This document shows positions 1-9,399 of a DNA stretch of 64,000 bases, piece after piece. The first letter of the stretch is position 1. Each line of letters begins with the position of its first letter. The translations under genes and the position numbers were made by a program. The notes below the pieces were generated by a model that saw only the letters and a program-made list of their open reading frames with translations, did no database searches and was not told the origin of the DNA. Location of the stretch: contig NZ_RZMW01000022.1 in NCBI RefSeq assembly GCF_003992625.1, positions 1-64,000 on the forward strand. Direction: 5' to 3'. The DNA is from Pelagibacterium lentulum. GTDB taxonomy: Bacteria > Pseudomonadota > Alphaproteobacteria > Rhizobiales > Devosiaceae.

Positions 1-13
1 AGCCGGAGGGCCA

Positions 14-54
14 GTGAAATCCATAGGGCGGCTTTAGCCCGTCATGGATTTCAC
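14..54. repeat. Long hairpin at the window edge
   Basis: An 11-base arm GTGAAATCCAT (14-24) is perfectly repeated in inverted form at 44-54. The 19-base loop contains a second small GGGC/GCCC stem (26-29 with 37-40). No clear T-run follows on either strand, so it may be a repeat element or the processed end of an upstream transcript rather than a simple terminator. Its role is unknown. Confidence 0.55.
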
Positions 55-58
55 GGTA

Positions 59-140
59 CGGCCCGTGAGGCAGAACGATAAGCGAAGCGGTGCGGCCCGT
101 GAGGCAAAACAAAAAAGCGCTACGCGCCGTGAGACAAAAC
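59..140. repeat. Three degenerate direct repeats upstream of nadB
   Basis: The motif CGGCCCGTGAGGCARAAC occurs at 59-76 and 93-110, and a shorter copy CGCCGTGAGACAAAAC lies at 125-140. The copies are spaced by 34 and about 30 bases. They lie between the hairpin and nadB, in a stretch where I see no convincing gene. Function unknown; it could be an intergenic repeat or a binding-site array. Confidence 0.4.
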
Positions 141-237
141 GAGGCTGCGGCACGCAATACAAAACAACCACCGCTATTGATCCCGAACCCGAACCCGCCG
201 ATAAAACGGCAACCTTTTGCGGAGGAGCCCGACCGAA

Positions 238-1833
238 GTGGAAATATTTGACAACACCCTGAATGCCGAAGGCGTCGTCATTGTCGGGGCTGGTCTGGCC
301 GGACTGTTCTGCGCCCTGAAACTGAGCCCGCGGCCCGTAACGGTACTGTCCCCCACCCCACTTGGCTCGGGCGCATCCTCGAGTTGGGCGCAAGGCGGAG
401 TTGCGGCGGCGGTCGGCAAGGGCGATAGCGCCCGTGCCCATGCGCGCGACACGCAAATGGCCGGTGCGGGTATTGTCGATCACGGCATTTCCGAATCCGT
501 TACCGCCGAAGCTGCGACCCGGATCGAGGACCTTGCGCAACTCGGCACCCCCTTCGATCGCGACGATTTCGGCAATTATGTGCTCTCGCGTGAAGCGGCC
601 CATTCCATGAACCGGGTTGTGCGGGTGTCCGGCGACCGTGCCGGGCAAGCCATCATGCAGGCGATCATTTCCCAGGTCCGGCAAACGCCCTCGATCCGCA
701 TTGTCGAAGGCATTACTGCCGTTGATCTTGCACGCGCAGATGGACGCGTGGTTGGCGTTTTCTGCCGCAAGCTCGGCGATCGCTATGTCGAACCGGTCTT
801 TATCCGCGCCCGCGCCACGGTTCTGGCGGCTGGCGGATTGGGCGGGCTCTATGCCACCACAACCAACCCGCCATCGGTACGTGGACACGCCATGGGTATG
901 GCCGCGCGCGCCGGAGCGGTGATCGCCGATGCTGAATTTGTGCAATTTCACCCAACCGCAATCCTGACGGATCGAGACCCTGCCCCGCTGGCAACCGAAG
1001 CCTTGCGCGGAGAAGGCGCCATTCTCGTCAATGATCAGGGTGAGCGCTATATGGCACAAATTCATCCTGATGCCGAACTGGCGCCGCGCGACATCGTGGC
1101 CCGCGCCAATTTCCGGCAGATCAAATCGGGCCGGAAAATCTATCTCGATACCCGCAAGGCTTTAGGAAGCCGCATTCTTAAAGCCTATCCGACCGTCGCC
1201 CAATATTGCTTTGAAGCAGGGATCGATCCGGCTACCGATCTTATCCCCGTCACCCCTGCTGCCCATTATCATATGGGCGGTGTGAAAGTGGATGGTGATG
1301 GCAGATCGTCGCTCCCCGGTCTCTGGGTGTGCGGCGAAGCCTCATGTACGGGGCTGCATGGCGCCAACCGACTGGCGTCGAACTCTCTTCTGGAGGCAAT
1401 CGTCTATGGCGCACGCATTGCCGAGGATATCTCGGGACTGGAGCCTGCCCGCACAACGCTCCACCCTTTCGAGGGCATCTCTTGGGATGCGGAAAAAGGG
1501 GCTCAGGCCGAGGCGCTTCTGCGCAACCTGCCTGCTGTCCGCAATTTACGCGCCATCATGACCGAGCATGTGGGCGTGGAACGCGATGCAGCAGGCTTGC
1601 GTAAGGCCCTGCGCGGCCTTGATGAGCTCGAACACACCGCTCAAGGTGTAACCCGCGCCTATCTCAACATGGTGACGTCCGCAACGCTGGTCGCGGCTTC
1701 GGCCTTACTGCGCACTGAAAGCCGGGGCGGACATTTTCGCACCGACTTCCCCGAGACCGATGCCACCTGGGAACGGCACACCGAGATCACGCTGCCCCAA
1801 GCGCTCGCCATCCGTGCGGAAGCCGCAGGTTAG
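238..1833 (+). CDS. nadB: L-aspartate oxidase NadB
   Basis: Flavoprotein that oxidises L-aspartate to iminoaspartate, the first step of de novo NAD synthesis in the cytoplasm. From the GTG at 238 it is 531 residues, near the roughly 540 of E. coli NadB. The FAD-binding GAGLAG lies at residues 17-22, followed by SSSWAQGG and, in the second half, the family blocks LRGEGAILVN, HYHMGGV and HGANRLASNSLLEA. A TTG start at 217 would place the GGAGGA ribosome site inside the gene; the GTG at 238 lies about ten bases behind it and is preferred. The partners nadA and nadC are not in the window and may lie upstream. Confidence 0.93.
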   Translation: MEIFDNTLNAEGVVIVGAGLAGLFCALKLSPRPVTVLSPTPLGSGASSSWAQGGVAAAVGKGDSARAHARDTQMAGAGIVDHGISESVTAEAATRIEDLAQLGTPFDRDDFGNYVLSREAAHSMNRVVRVSGDRAGQAIMQAIISQVRQTPSIRIVEGITAVDLARADGRVVGVFCRKLGDRYVEPVFIRARATVLAAGGLGGLYATTTNPPSVRGHAMGMAARAGAVIADAEFVQFHPTAILTDRDPAPLATEALRGEGAILVNDQGERYMAQIHPDAELAPRDIVARANFRQIKSGRKIYLDTRKALGSRILKAYPTVAQYCFEAGIDPATDLIPVTPAAHYHMGGVKVDGDGRSSLPGLWVCGEASCTGLHGANRLASNSLLEAIVYGARIAEDISGLEPARTTLHPFEGISWDAEKGAQAEALLRNLPAVRNLRAIMTEHVGVERDAAGLRKALRGLDELEHTAQGVTRAYLNMVTSATLVAASALLRTESRGGHFRTDFPETDATWERHTEITLPQALAIRAEAAG

Positions 1834-1945
1834 TCGGAGCGCTTGCCATTCCCGGAAGCCTTGCGATGCGTGTCGATTATGAGTAACGAGGGGCCGACTA
1901 GCTCAACCGAAGGGCATCGGCTAGCAGCACGAGGAGCTGATCTGT

Positions 1946-2983
1946 ATGGAAGTTCGCGTAAAAAACGTGCGCAAGGAATTTGACCGCTACCCGGCGCTAC
2001 ACGATCTATCGCTCGATATTCGTTCGGGTGAATTGATTGCGCTGCTTGGCCCCTCCGGCTCGGGCAAGACCACATTGCTTCGCCTTATTGCAGGGCTCGA
2101 TTTCCCGACCGAGGGCGCAATCTATTTCGGCGATGAGGATGCCTCGCTCAAATCCGTTCAGGAGCGCAATATCGGTTTCGTGTTCCAGCACTACGCGCTG
2201 TTCAAGCACATGAGCGTACTCGACAATATCGGTTTCGGTCTCAAGGTGCGTCCACGCTCGACGCGTCCGCCCAAGGCAGAAATCCGCAGCCGCGCACTAG
2301 AACTGCTCGATCTGGTGCAGCTCAAGGGTTTGGAAAACCGCTTTCCCAGCCAGCTTTCGGGCGGTCAGCGCCAGCGTGTCGCCCTGGCGCGTGCCCTGGC
2401 CATCGAACCCACGGTCTTGTTGCTGGACGAACCCTTCGGCGCGCTCGATGCGCAGGTCCGCAAGGGATTGCGCCGCTGGCTGCGCGAGATTCATGAAAAG
2501 ACCGGGCATACCACCATTTTTGTGACCCATGACCAGCAAGAAGCGCTGGAACTTGCCGATCGGGTCGTGGTCATGAGCCAGGGCAAGATCGAGCAGGTCG
2601 GCGGTCCCGACGAGGTTTACGATCACCCCAATTCTGCGACTGTGTTCTCCTTTATCGGCGAATCTGCCCGACTCCCGGTCACAATCGACAAGGGACAAGT
2701 TTATCTGGCCGGCCGTACGCTTGGACTTGATAGCAAGGGCGTTGCCGGCAGAAGCGGAACTTTGTTCTTCCGTCCCCACGACGTCCAAATCGTTGAAAAC
2801 GACGAAGCGTCAATCGTGGGCACCGTGGTAGGAACCCGGCGAACCGAAGGCACACGTCAGGTGGAACTGGAAGTCGATGGCACGCGCGATCGCGTGGAAA
2901 TCGAAATTCCGGCGGATCATCCGGCCACCCAAAAGACGCGCATTGCCTTCCGGCCAAAAAAATGGAGCGTTTTTGAAAACTAG
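1946..2983 (+). CDS. cysA: CysA-type sulfate/thiosulfate ABC transporter ATPase
   Basis: ATP-hydrolysing subunit of an ABC importer, 345 residues. Walker [10 protein letters not shown] is at residues 35-43, the Q-loop lies in FVFQHYALF, the signature [15 protein letters not shown] near 137, and Walker B VLLLDEP near 157. A C-terminal TOBE-like regulatory domain (about 245-345) is typical of CysA. A GAGGAG site precedes the ATG. No sulfate permease (cysT, cysW) or binding-protein gene is adjacent: nadB lies upstream and a convergent regulator downstream. It either works with permeases encoded elsewhere or has a related oxyanion substrate. The family is secure; the sulfate assignment is by overall resemblance. 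Confidence 0.8.
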   Translation: MEVRVKNVRKEFDRYPALHDLSLDIRSGELIALLGPSGSGKTTLLRLIAGLDFPTEGAIYFGDEDASLKSVQERNIGFVFQHYALFKHMSVLDNIGFGLKVRPRSTRPPKAEIRSRALELLDLVQLKGLENRFPSQLSGGQRQRVALARALAIEPTVLLLDEPFGALDAQVRKGLRRWLREIHEKTGHTTIFVTHDQQEALELADRVVVMSQGKIEQVGGPDEVYDHPNSATVFSFIGESARLPVTIDKGQVYLAGRTLGLDSKGVAGRSGTLFFRPHDVQIVENDEASIVGTVVGTRRTEGTRQVELEVDGTRDRVEIEIPADHPATQKTRIAFRPKKWSVFEN

Positions 2984-3050
2984 AGCCAGTTCACGTTATG
3001 CAAGTAGTGGTTGGCTGACCGCGACAAGCCCCCTTGCGCCGGGCGTATCC

Positions 3051-4022
3051 TTATTGGCTCTCGCTGTCATAGGTCTCGACCAGCAAGGCAACGATCTTGG
3101 CCATTTCCGCGCGCAGTTCGGGCGGCCCGACGACCTCGGCTTCCGCGCCAAAGCGTAATATTTCCATAGCTGCATGGGTGGCTGACCCGACCGAAAGCGT
3201 AACCCGCTGCCAGCCCCGCGCGTCGGTTTCGCTGGAAACCACCGCGCCTGACCGAACGGACGGCGGAAGAAATTCGTCCATGACCTCGATAGCCCAGGGT
3301 GAAAGAAAAAGCTCAGCCTGGTTGGGATGAAGCGCGGTTTCGTAGCGCCGTGTACTCTCCGCCCAATAGGCCTCGAGATCGAAGGCCTCCGGATATCCGA
3401 AGCGATCTTCGAGTATGTCGAGTTCGAGAATGCGGGCAATGCGATATGTTCGCGTGTTGCCATCGGCTCGAGCGACCAGATACCAGACACCGCCCTTCAA
3501 GACGATGCCGAGCGGCTCGACCCGTCGTTCCGTCTCTGCCGCCCGGCTCTGATACCGCATCCGTATTGCACGCCCGTTCCATACCGCATCGGCAACGTGC
3601 GGAAGGTTAGCTAGGGTTTCCCCTTCCGAAAACCAGCCCGGTGCATCGAGGTGGAAGCGCGCCCGCATGGCGCCGGACCGCAATGTTTCGGGCAATGCGG
3701 CGAGCAGTTTCTTGCGCGCGCTGGCCGCAACAGAGCCCAATCCCATATCCGCCGCCTGTCGCGTGAGCCCAGCCAAAAACAAGGCTTCAGCCTCTGTGGA
3801 GGACAGGCCATTGAGTCGGACCCGATAACCGTCCAGCAACCGGTAGCCGCCACTGCTGCCCCGCTCGCTATAAATCGGGATCCCCGCCGCGCTCAGCGCG
3901 TCAACATCGCGATAGATTGTGCGCAACGACACTTCACACTCATCGGCGAGGGCCTGAGCGGTGACATGTCCCTTGGCCTGGAGGGTCGTCAGAATGGAGA
4001 GAAGACGGCTTGCACGCATCAA
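3051..4022 (-). CDS. HTH-11/WYL-domain transcriptional regulator
   Basis: A 323-residue regulator of the YafY/PafB type. The N-terminal winged helix (about 1-60) contains MRASRLLSILTTLQ and a recognition region LADECEVSLRTIYRDVDAL. The middle holds a WYL ligand-binding domain (about 140-235) with WYLVARAD, the sequence that names the family. Such proteins often sense nucleotides or single-stranded DNA and repress or activate a neighbouring gene. It is convergent with cysA and divergent from the ridA-like gene, the most likely target. The ligand cannot be told from the sequence. Confidence 0.85.
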   Translation of the reverse strand: MMRASRLLSILTTLQAKGHVTAQALADECEVSLRTIYRDVDALSAAGIPIYSERGSSGGYRLLDGYRVRLNGLSSTEAEALFLAGLTRQAADMGLGSVAASARKKLLAALPETLRSGAMRARFHLDAPGWFSEGETLANLPHVADAVWNGRAIRMRYQSRAAETERRVEPLGIVLKGGVWYLVARADGNTRTYRIARILELDILEDRFGYPEAFDLEAYWAESTRRYETALHPNQAELFLSPWAIEVMDEFLPPSVRSGAVVSSETDARGWQRVTLSVGSATHAAMEILRFGAEAEVVGPPELRAEMAKIVALLVETYDSESQ

Positions 4023-4171
4023 AAAAGCATAATCGAACCTGACACAAATTGACAGGTATCAAGACGTACTGTTTCAGCGCCGACCCAAGCGAACTTCCCG
4101 CCGGCGGTCGCTCCGGCTTGTCGAGAAGCCGGAAACCTGAACCAAGACACAACCTGCGAGCTCAACAAACC

Positions 4172-4657
4172 ATGTCACGAGCCATCAACCATTTACTTAT
4201 TGGGGTGCTGATCACCATGACCACAGGACTTAACCCGGCAACGGCCGGGGAGAACGACCGCAAACTGACCATCGTCAATCCAGCCAATCTCTACGATCCA
4301 ACGCCGAACGGGTATAGCACGGCCGTGATCACCCCCGCCAACGCGCGGATAGCCTATATCTCCGGACAGGGCGGACAGGATGCCACCGGGAGCCTGTCAC
4401 CAGACTTCGCCGATCAGGTCAGGCAGGCCTATGCCAATCTGGGCTCCGCGCTCGAAGGGATCGGTGCAAGACCCGATCAGGTGGCTAAGCTGACCGTCTT
4501 TGTCGTCGATCACGACATGTCCAAGCTGGAGGTGCTGACCGCCAGCGTCATTGAAATGTTTGGCGAGAACCTGCCGGCTCAAACGCTGGTTCCCGTTCCA
4601 AAGCTCGCCATTGATCCGATGCTCTTTGAGGTCGAAGCCATGGTGGTGCTCGACTGA
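4172..4657 (+). CDS. Exported RidA/YjgF-family protein
   Basis: Reading from the ATG at 4172 gives 161 residues: a hydrophobic N-terminus (about 1-28, ending ATA-GEN) that looks like a cleavable signal peptide, then a RidA-like domain with ISGQGGQDATG and the QAYANLGSALEGIGA helix. RidA enzymes deaminate reactive enamines/imines in the cytoplasm. Here the conserved arginine of the PARS motif near the C-terminus is glutamine (PAQTLVPVPKL), so the usual 2-iminoacid deaminase activity is doubtful. A longer ORF begins at 4049, but its extra 41 residues are low-quality and would hide the signal peptide. It is divergent from the WYL regulator. Confidence 0.8.
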   Translation: MSRAINHLLIGVLITMTTGLNPATAGENDRKLTIVNPANLYDPTPNGYSTAVITPANARIAYISGQGGQDATGSLSPDFADQVRQAYANLGSALEGIGARPDQVAKLTVFVVDHDMSKLEVLTASVIEMFGENLPAQTLVPVPKLAIDPMLFEVEAMVVLD

Positions 4658-4863
4658 CAGGAACATTAGACCCGCTGCGAACCAGGATCGCCCAAGAGGG
4701 CAGCAATGCCGGGACAGCGGATGGCGTGCGTTCTCGTCGCCATCCGTATCCCAGCAGGGTTCACCGCTTCACTTGTGTCCATGATGCAGCCCGATTGAGC
4801 AATGGCAAATCCCCGGATACCCCGCAAGTCCTCGCGGCTCTCGAGAAGCGGTGTCTGCCGTGC

Positions 4864-5898
4864 TCAGACAGGCTTGGGGAACTGCCTGTGGATGGCTTCG
4901 ATACCATCGAGCACGGCATCGGACAGCTTAATATCATAGGCACCAATATCGGCCTTGAGCTGTTCCATTGAGGTCGCGCCGATAATGACCGAGCCCATGA
5001 AGGGCTTGCTAAGGCAATAGGCAATTGCCATCTGGCATGGATCGAGGTTGTGGGACTTTGCCAGTTCCACATAGGCGCGGGTCGCTGCATCGGAATACGG
5101 GTTCTGCCGCCACATCTCGCCGATATCGCCACGCGATCCTTTGGGGCAGGCCCCATCGAGATATTTTCCGCTCAAGAGCCCCGCAGCAAGCGGGGAATAG
5201 GCAAGCAAGGAGACATCTTCAAAAAAGCTCACCTCCGCCAGATCGTGATCGTATTGGCGGCGCAGGAGGTTGTATTCGTTCTGTATGGAAGCGACACGCG
5301 GCAGGCCATGCTGTTCTGCGAGCCGGATAAATTCGAGAGTCCCCCAGCTTGTATCATTCGACAGACCGATTGCACGAATCTTGCCGGCTTTGACCTGCCG
5401 GTCGAGCGCATAAAGAATATCCGCGATATTTTCCCGCACCGCATCGCGATCCTGCCCGTAAGGATCGAACGTCCAGCCGTTGGAAAAATTGTAGTGCTCG
5501 CGATTGGGCCAATGAATCTGGTAAAGGTCGACATAATCGGTCTGCAGGCGCTTGAGACTTTCATTAAGGGCCAGTTCAACCGATTCGCCGTCGGCCGGTG
5601 CTCCGTTGCGAAGCCAGGGCCTGCCAGGTCCGGCAATCTTTGTTGCCAGCACCCAGTCCTCGCGACGGCCATTTGCAGCAAACCAATTCCCGATGATCGT
5701 TTCGGTTGCGCCCTGAGTTTCGGCGCGGGGTGGGACGGCGTACATTTCGGCAGTGTCGATGAAATTGATACCCCGATCGAGCGCATAATTCATCTGGGCG
5801 TGGCCTTCGGCCTGGGTATTCTGCTCGCCCCAGGTCATGGAACCGAGGCAAATGCGGCTCACGGAGATGCCGGTGCGGCCAAGTTCGCTCATTTGCAT
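4864..5898 (-). CDS. tas: Tas-type aldo/keto reductase
   Basis: NADPH-dependent aldo/keto reductase of 344 residues, close to the E. coli Tas length of 346. The tetrad can be placed: Asp and Tyr in FIDTAEMYA, Lys in VLATKIAG and His in YQIHWPNR. The insertion with RAETQGATETIIGNW is typical of the Tas branch. A C-terminal nucleotide-binding segment with SVIIGATSMEQL is intact. It stands alone, convergent with the ridA-like gene. Its physiological substrate is unknown; in E. coli tas was found as a suppressor of tyrosine auxotrophy, which need not apply here. Confidence 0.85.
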   Translation of the reverse strand: MQMSELGRTGISVSRICLGSMTWGEQNTQAEGHAQMNYALDRGINFIDTAEMYAVPPRAETQGATETIIGNWFAANGRREDWVLATKIAGPGRPWLRNGAPADGESVELALNESLKRLQTDYVDLYQIHWPNREHYNFSNGWTFDPYGQDRDAVRENIADILYALDRQVKAGKIRAIGLSNDTSWGTLEFIRLAEQHGLPRVASIQNEYNLLRRQYDHDLAEVSFFEDVSLLAYSPLAAGLLSGKYLDGACPKGSRGDIGEMWRQNPYSDAATRAYVELAKSHNLDPCQMAIAYCLSKPFMGSVIIGATSMEQLKADIGAYDIKLSDAVLDGIEAIHRQFPKPV

Positions 5899-6079
5899 TG
5901 TGATGCCCTCATCGGAAATGATTTGCGCGCCGGAAACGGCGAAAAGAAGTGGCTCTGCATAACCCGGGATCGGCCATGGCGCAAATGCCGCGCGTTTAAA
6001 AATAACGGAAAGAGGCCGTAAAGTTCGAAACTATTTTCACAGGTGTCAAAAAAATGTCGTGCTTTGGTCGTGCGAGGGG

Positions 6080-6108
6080 TTTCCAAATCGAAATTGCCCC
6101 CCTATATA
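6080..6108 (+). promoter_or_regulatory. Putative sigma-70 promoter of the initiator tRNA
   Basis: A -35-like TTTCCA (6080-6085) and a -10-like TATATA (6103-6108) are separated by 17 bases, about 50 bases upstream of the tRNA. A GC-rich stretch just after the -10 would fit a stringently controlled discriminator. Seen by eye only. Confidence 0.4.
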
Positions 6109-6157
6109 AGCGGCGTCCAAGCGGTTCATTCAGCCGCTGCACGATGGCACACATTGG

Positions 6158-7000
<843 letters not shown>

Positions 7001-7130
7001 CGTCGGATTCGCCCGGCAATGGCATCAGGGTACGGACGCGGGATTTCCGGTGAGGGTCGGTTTGGGCCCATCTTGTACTTTTGCTGCGACCTGACGAAGG
7101 GTCGCTTTGCGTCGAAATACGGGCTTGAAT

Positions 7131-7154
7131 TACATACCAACCGTATAGTATGTA
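7131..7154. promoter_or_regulatory. Probable TetR operator
   Basis: Perfect 7-base inverted repeat TACATAC (7131-7137) and GTATGTA (7148-7154) with a 10-base spacer, ending six bases before the tetR ATG. Size and symmetry fit a TetR-family autoregulatory site that would block transcription or translation start of the operon. Confidence 0.65.
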
Positions 7155-7160
7155 TTTTTC

Positions 7161-7796
7161 ATGCCGAGACCGTCCAAACTCTCCCCAGAACGCGGCGATG
7201 CCCGCACCCGCCTTCTTGAGGCAGCGCGCGATATCATCCGTGCAAAGGGATTTGCTGCCACCACCGTTGACGATCTGTGCAAGCAGGCCGAGGTCACAAA
7301 AGGCGCGTTCTTTCATCATTTTGGCTCGAAAGAAGCCCTCGGTGTCGGAGCGGCCGAATTCTGGACGGAGACGACCTCGGCGTTTTTCGAGGCGGCGCCC
7401 TACCACCTGCCCGACGATCCGCTGGACCGTGTGTTGGCGTACGTAGCCTTCCGCAAGGCGATCATCGTTGGCAAACTCGCCGAATTCACCTGCCTGGTCG
7501 GAACCATGGCGCAGGAGGTCTATGTCACCTCGCCCGATATTTGCGAAGCATGTGGCAAAAGCATATTCGGGCATGCCGCAACGCTGGAGGCGGATATCGA
7601 GGCGGCCATGCGGGCTCGCGGCATTCGCGGCGACTGGACGCCGGAGAGCCTTGCCCGTCATACGCAGGCCGTCATCCAAGGAGGCTTCGTATTGGCCAAG
7701 GCCGGCAACGACCCCGATCTTGCCCGCGAAAGTCTCGATCACCTGGATCGGTACATCCGCGGCCTGTTCAATTTGCCCGAGAGGTTTGATGCATGA
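7161..7796 (+). CDS. TetR-family transcriptional regulator
   Basis: A 211-residue regulator. The N-terminal HTH (about 15-60) contains RLLEAARDIIRAKGF and CKQAEVTKGAFFHHFGSKEAL, the TetR hallmark; the C-terminal ligand domain belongs to the broad TetR_C group, and the ligand is unknown. It overlaps the next gene by four bases (ATGA), so the two are translationally coupled. An inverted repeat right in front of it suggests self-regulation of the three-gene operon. It lies just beyond the recombinase remnant, so it may have arrived with that element. Confidence 0.88.
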   Translation: MPRPSKLSPERGDARTRLLEAARDIIRAKGFAATTVDDLCKQAEVTKGAFFHHFGSKEALGVGAAEFWTETTSAFFEAAPYHLPDDPLDRVLAYVAFRKAIIVGKLAEFTCLVGTMAQEVYVTSPDICEACGKSIFGHAATLEADIEAAMRARGIRGDWTPESLARHTQAVIQGGFVLAKAGNDPDLARESLDHLDRYIRGLFNLPERFDA

Positions 7797-8338
7797 GCAA
7801 CGTGATACGCATACAATGCCGCTGCGGCGAGGTCGAGATGGAGGTCGAGAACCCGCCCATCATGAGCACCGAGTGCCTGTGCAACTCGTGCCGGACCGCC
7901 GCGGGTGCGATGGAAGCGCTGCCGGGCGCGCCGCGGCTGCGGGAGGCGACGGGCGGCACGCGGACGGAGATGTACCGCAAGGACCGCGTCCGATGCCTAA
8001 AGGGCGCCGCCAACCTGCGGGAATTTCGCCTGACGGAGACGACCAAGACCCGCCGGGTGGTGGCGGTTTGCTGCAACACGCCAATGTTCCTCGACTTCAC
8101 CGATGGTCACTGGGTCGATCTTTATGGTCCGCTCTGGCCCGAAGGCACCCTGCCGCCGCTGCAAATGCGGACGATGACAGGCGATCTCGACGATCCGTCG
8201 GCGCTGCCGAACGATGTGCCCAATCTCAAGGGGCATTCGGCCGGGTTCTTCGTCCGCCTGATCGGCGCATGGGCCGCTATGGGGTTTCGCCGACCGAAGA
8301 TCGACTATGTCCGGGGGGTGCTCGATGTCCGCTACTAA
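7793..8338 (+). CDS. DUF6151-like zinc-site protein (GFA-related fold)
   Basis: A 181-residue protein beginning with a CRCGEVEMEV block and CLCNSC about 20 residues later, then AVCCNTPMFLDF. These cysteine pairs resemble the zinc-binding sites of the GFA/CENP-V fold (glutathione-dependent formaldehyde-activating enzyme) and of DUF6151 proteins. No enzymatic function can be claimed. It is the middle gene of a tetR operon, overlapping tetR by four bases and the next gene by 14 bases. A C-terminal hydrophobic helix (GFFVRLIGAWAAMGF) is visible. Cytoplasmic. Confidence 0.7.
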   Translation: MSNVIRIQCRCGEVEMEVENPPIMSTECLCNSCRTAAGAMEALPGAPRLREATGGTRTEMYRKDRVRCLKGAANLREFRLTETTKTRRVVAVCCNTPMFLDFTDGHWVDLYGPLWPEGTLPPLQMRTMTGDLDDPSALPNDVPNLKGHSAGFFVRLIGAWAAMGFRRPKIDYVRGVLDVRY

Positions 8339-8639
8339 CGACAAGATTGAAATCGAGAACGTCAACACGCCGGGAAAAACCGAACGTGTTGACCGCGCGA
8401 AGTACGAAGCCATGCGGGTGGCGCTTCTGTCCGTCCTGCCGGACGAAGAGCCAGGTTCGACCGTCGCGGAGGCCAAATCCGCCTTGTTATCCCAATTGCC
8501 TGAAGCGCTGTATCCGGAAGGCAAGACCGCCGGGTGGTGGCTGAAAGCGGTTCAGCTCGATCTGGAAGCAAAAGGTATCATAGCACGCGCCCCGACCAAG
8601 CCGGTCCGCTTGTACCGGATCGCGCATAGCGCAATCTGA
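8325..8639 (+). CDS. DUF6958-like small protein
   Basis: From the ATG at 8325 (ribosome site GGGGGGTG eight bases upstream) it is 104 residues; an upstream in-frame ATG at 8307 is less well placed. The pattern IEIENVNTPGKTERVDRAKY, then AGWWLKAVQLDLEAKG and TKPVRLYR, matches the DUF6958 family, which is small, cytoplasmic and of unknown function. The C-terminal part may be a winged helix. It is the last gene of the tetR-DUF6151-DUF6958 operon and overlaps its neighbour, so co-expression is very likely. Confidence 0.7.
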   Translation: MSATNDKIEIENVNTPGKTERVDRAKYEAMRVALLSVLPDEEPGSTVAEAKSALLSQLPEALYPEGKTAGWWLKAVQLDLEAKGIIARAPTKPVRLYRIAHSAI

Positions 8640-9399
8640 TCGCCTCTTGTGTCCCGGCTAACCGACTGCTTGGAAAAATCACCAAGCGATAGCAGGCATT
8701 CGTGCAAGCCAGATGAAGGTCGAGTTTGTCCCGCATAGCTGCAAAACTGCCGGAAGGGCGGCATTTGGAGTACTGCAGCGCCAAAAGGCGGCTTGGCGCC
8801 CAAATTGCGCAACGCATGAACACCGGCTTTGGTGTCAGTTTCAGCTCATTGGCCAGACTTCGACAACACCATGTGCAACGGCGCAAGGAGGAAAGGATCC
8901 GCATCGTGCTTGAGGGCCTGCGAGGCGAGGAGTCGATCGCCGCGCTGTGTCGATGCGAAGGGCCTGCGCGTTTACTTCCAGCAGCGCCATCTGCTTGCTC
9001 ACCAACAGGGCATCGTTGACGGCGACTACATGAGCCGCGGCGGCGACACGAGCTAAGCGGTTGATCATCACGGATAGCGCGGTCCTGGGGTTCGCCGATC
9101 TTGTGGAACAGCTCGGCACCGCACGCCTAGCCCGTTGCATTCTCTGAATAGAACCAGGCTGTAGCCATACGACTCTGCCTTGTGCCGAACACCACCATGT
9201 CACCGGTACTGTCGATGGCCGGTCGTCGGCCGGCGCACTGGAAAGATGAAGCTACGATCCATCAAGCCCGAGGAGGCATCCGTTGCCACGTTGGTGGCAA
9301 TATGCATGGACGAAGGCAACGCTGATACGCTCAAAAAGCCGGGCACGACATGAATTTTGCCGAAGAGTTATTTTCGCGTTTGTTGACGAGGACCCACGA
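8640..9399. other. Gene-poor stretch with transposon debris
   Basis: Apart from an IS3-type fragment at about 8870-8964 I find no gene here. Open frames on both strands between 8965 and 9399 have no recognisable motifs. The stretch separates the tetR operon from the lysR gene and looks like rearranged junction DNA. Confidence 0.5.
8870..8964 (+). pseudogene. IS3-family transposase OrfA fragment
   Basis: About 30 residues in one frame, including RRKEERIRIVLEGLRGEESI and AALCR, match the N-terminal HTH of IS3-family OrfA proteins. The frame then runs into unrelated sequence, so only the 5' part of the gene survives. A C-terminal piece of a compatible IS3 transposase lies on the same strand at 22499. 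Confidence 0.75.

Noticed and set aside
34-1065. A 343-codon open frame antisense to nadB
   Set aside because: It is a shadow of nadB: low-complexity, arginine/glycine-rich, no motif and no ribosome site; the plus-strand gene has all NadB motifs.
9000-9203. Minus-strand frame with INRLARVAAAAHVVAVNDAL as a possible gene
   Set aside because: Alanine/valine-rich stretch without a domain that I can name, lying in IS junction DNA; too weak to call.
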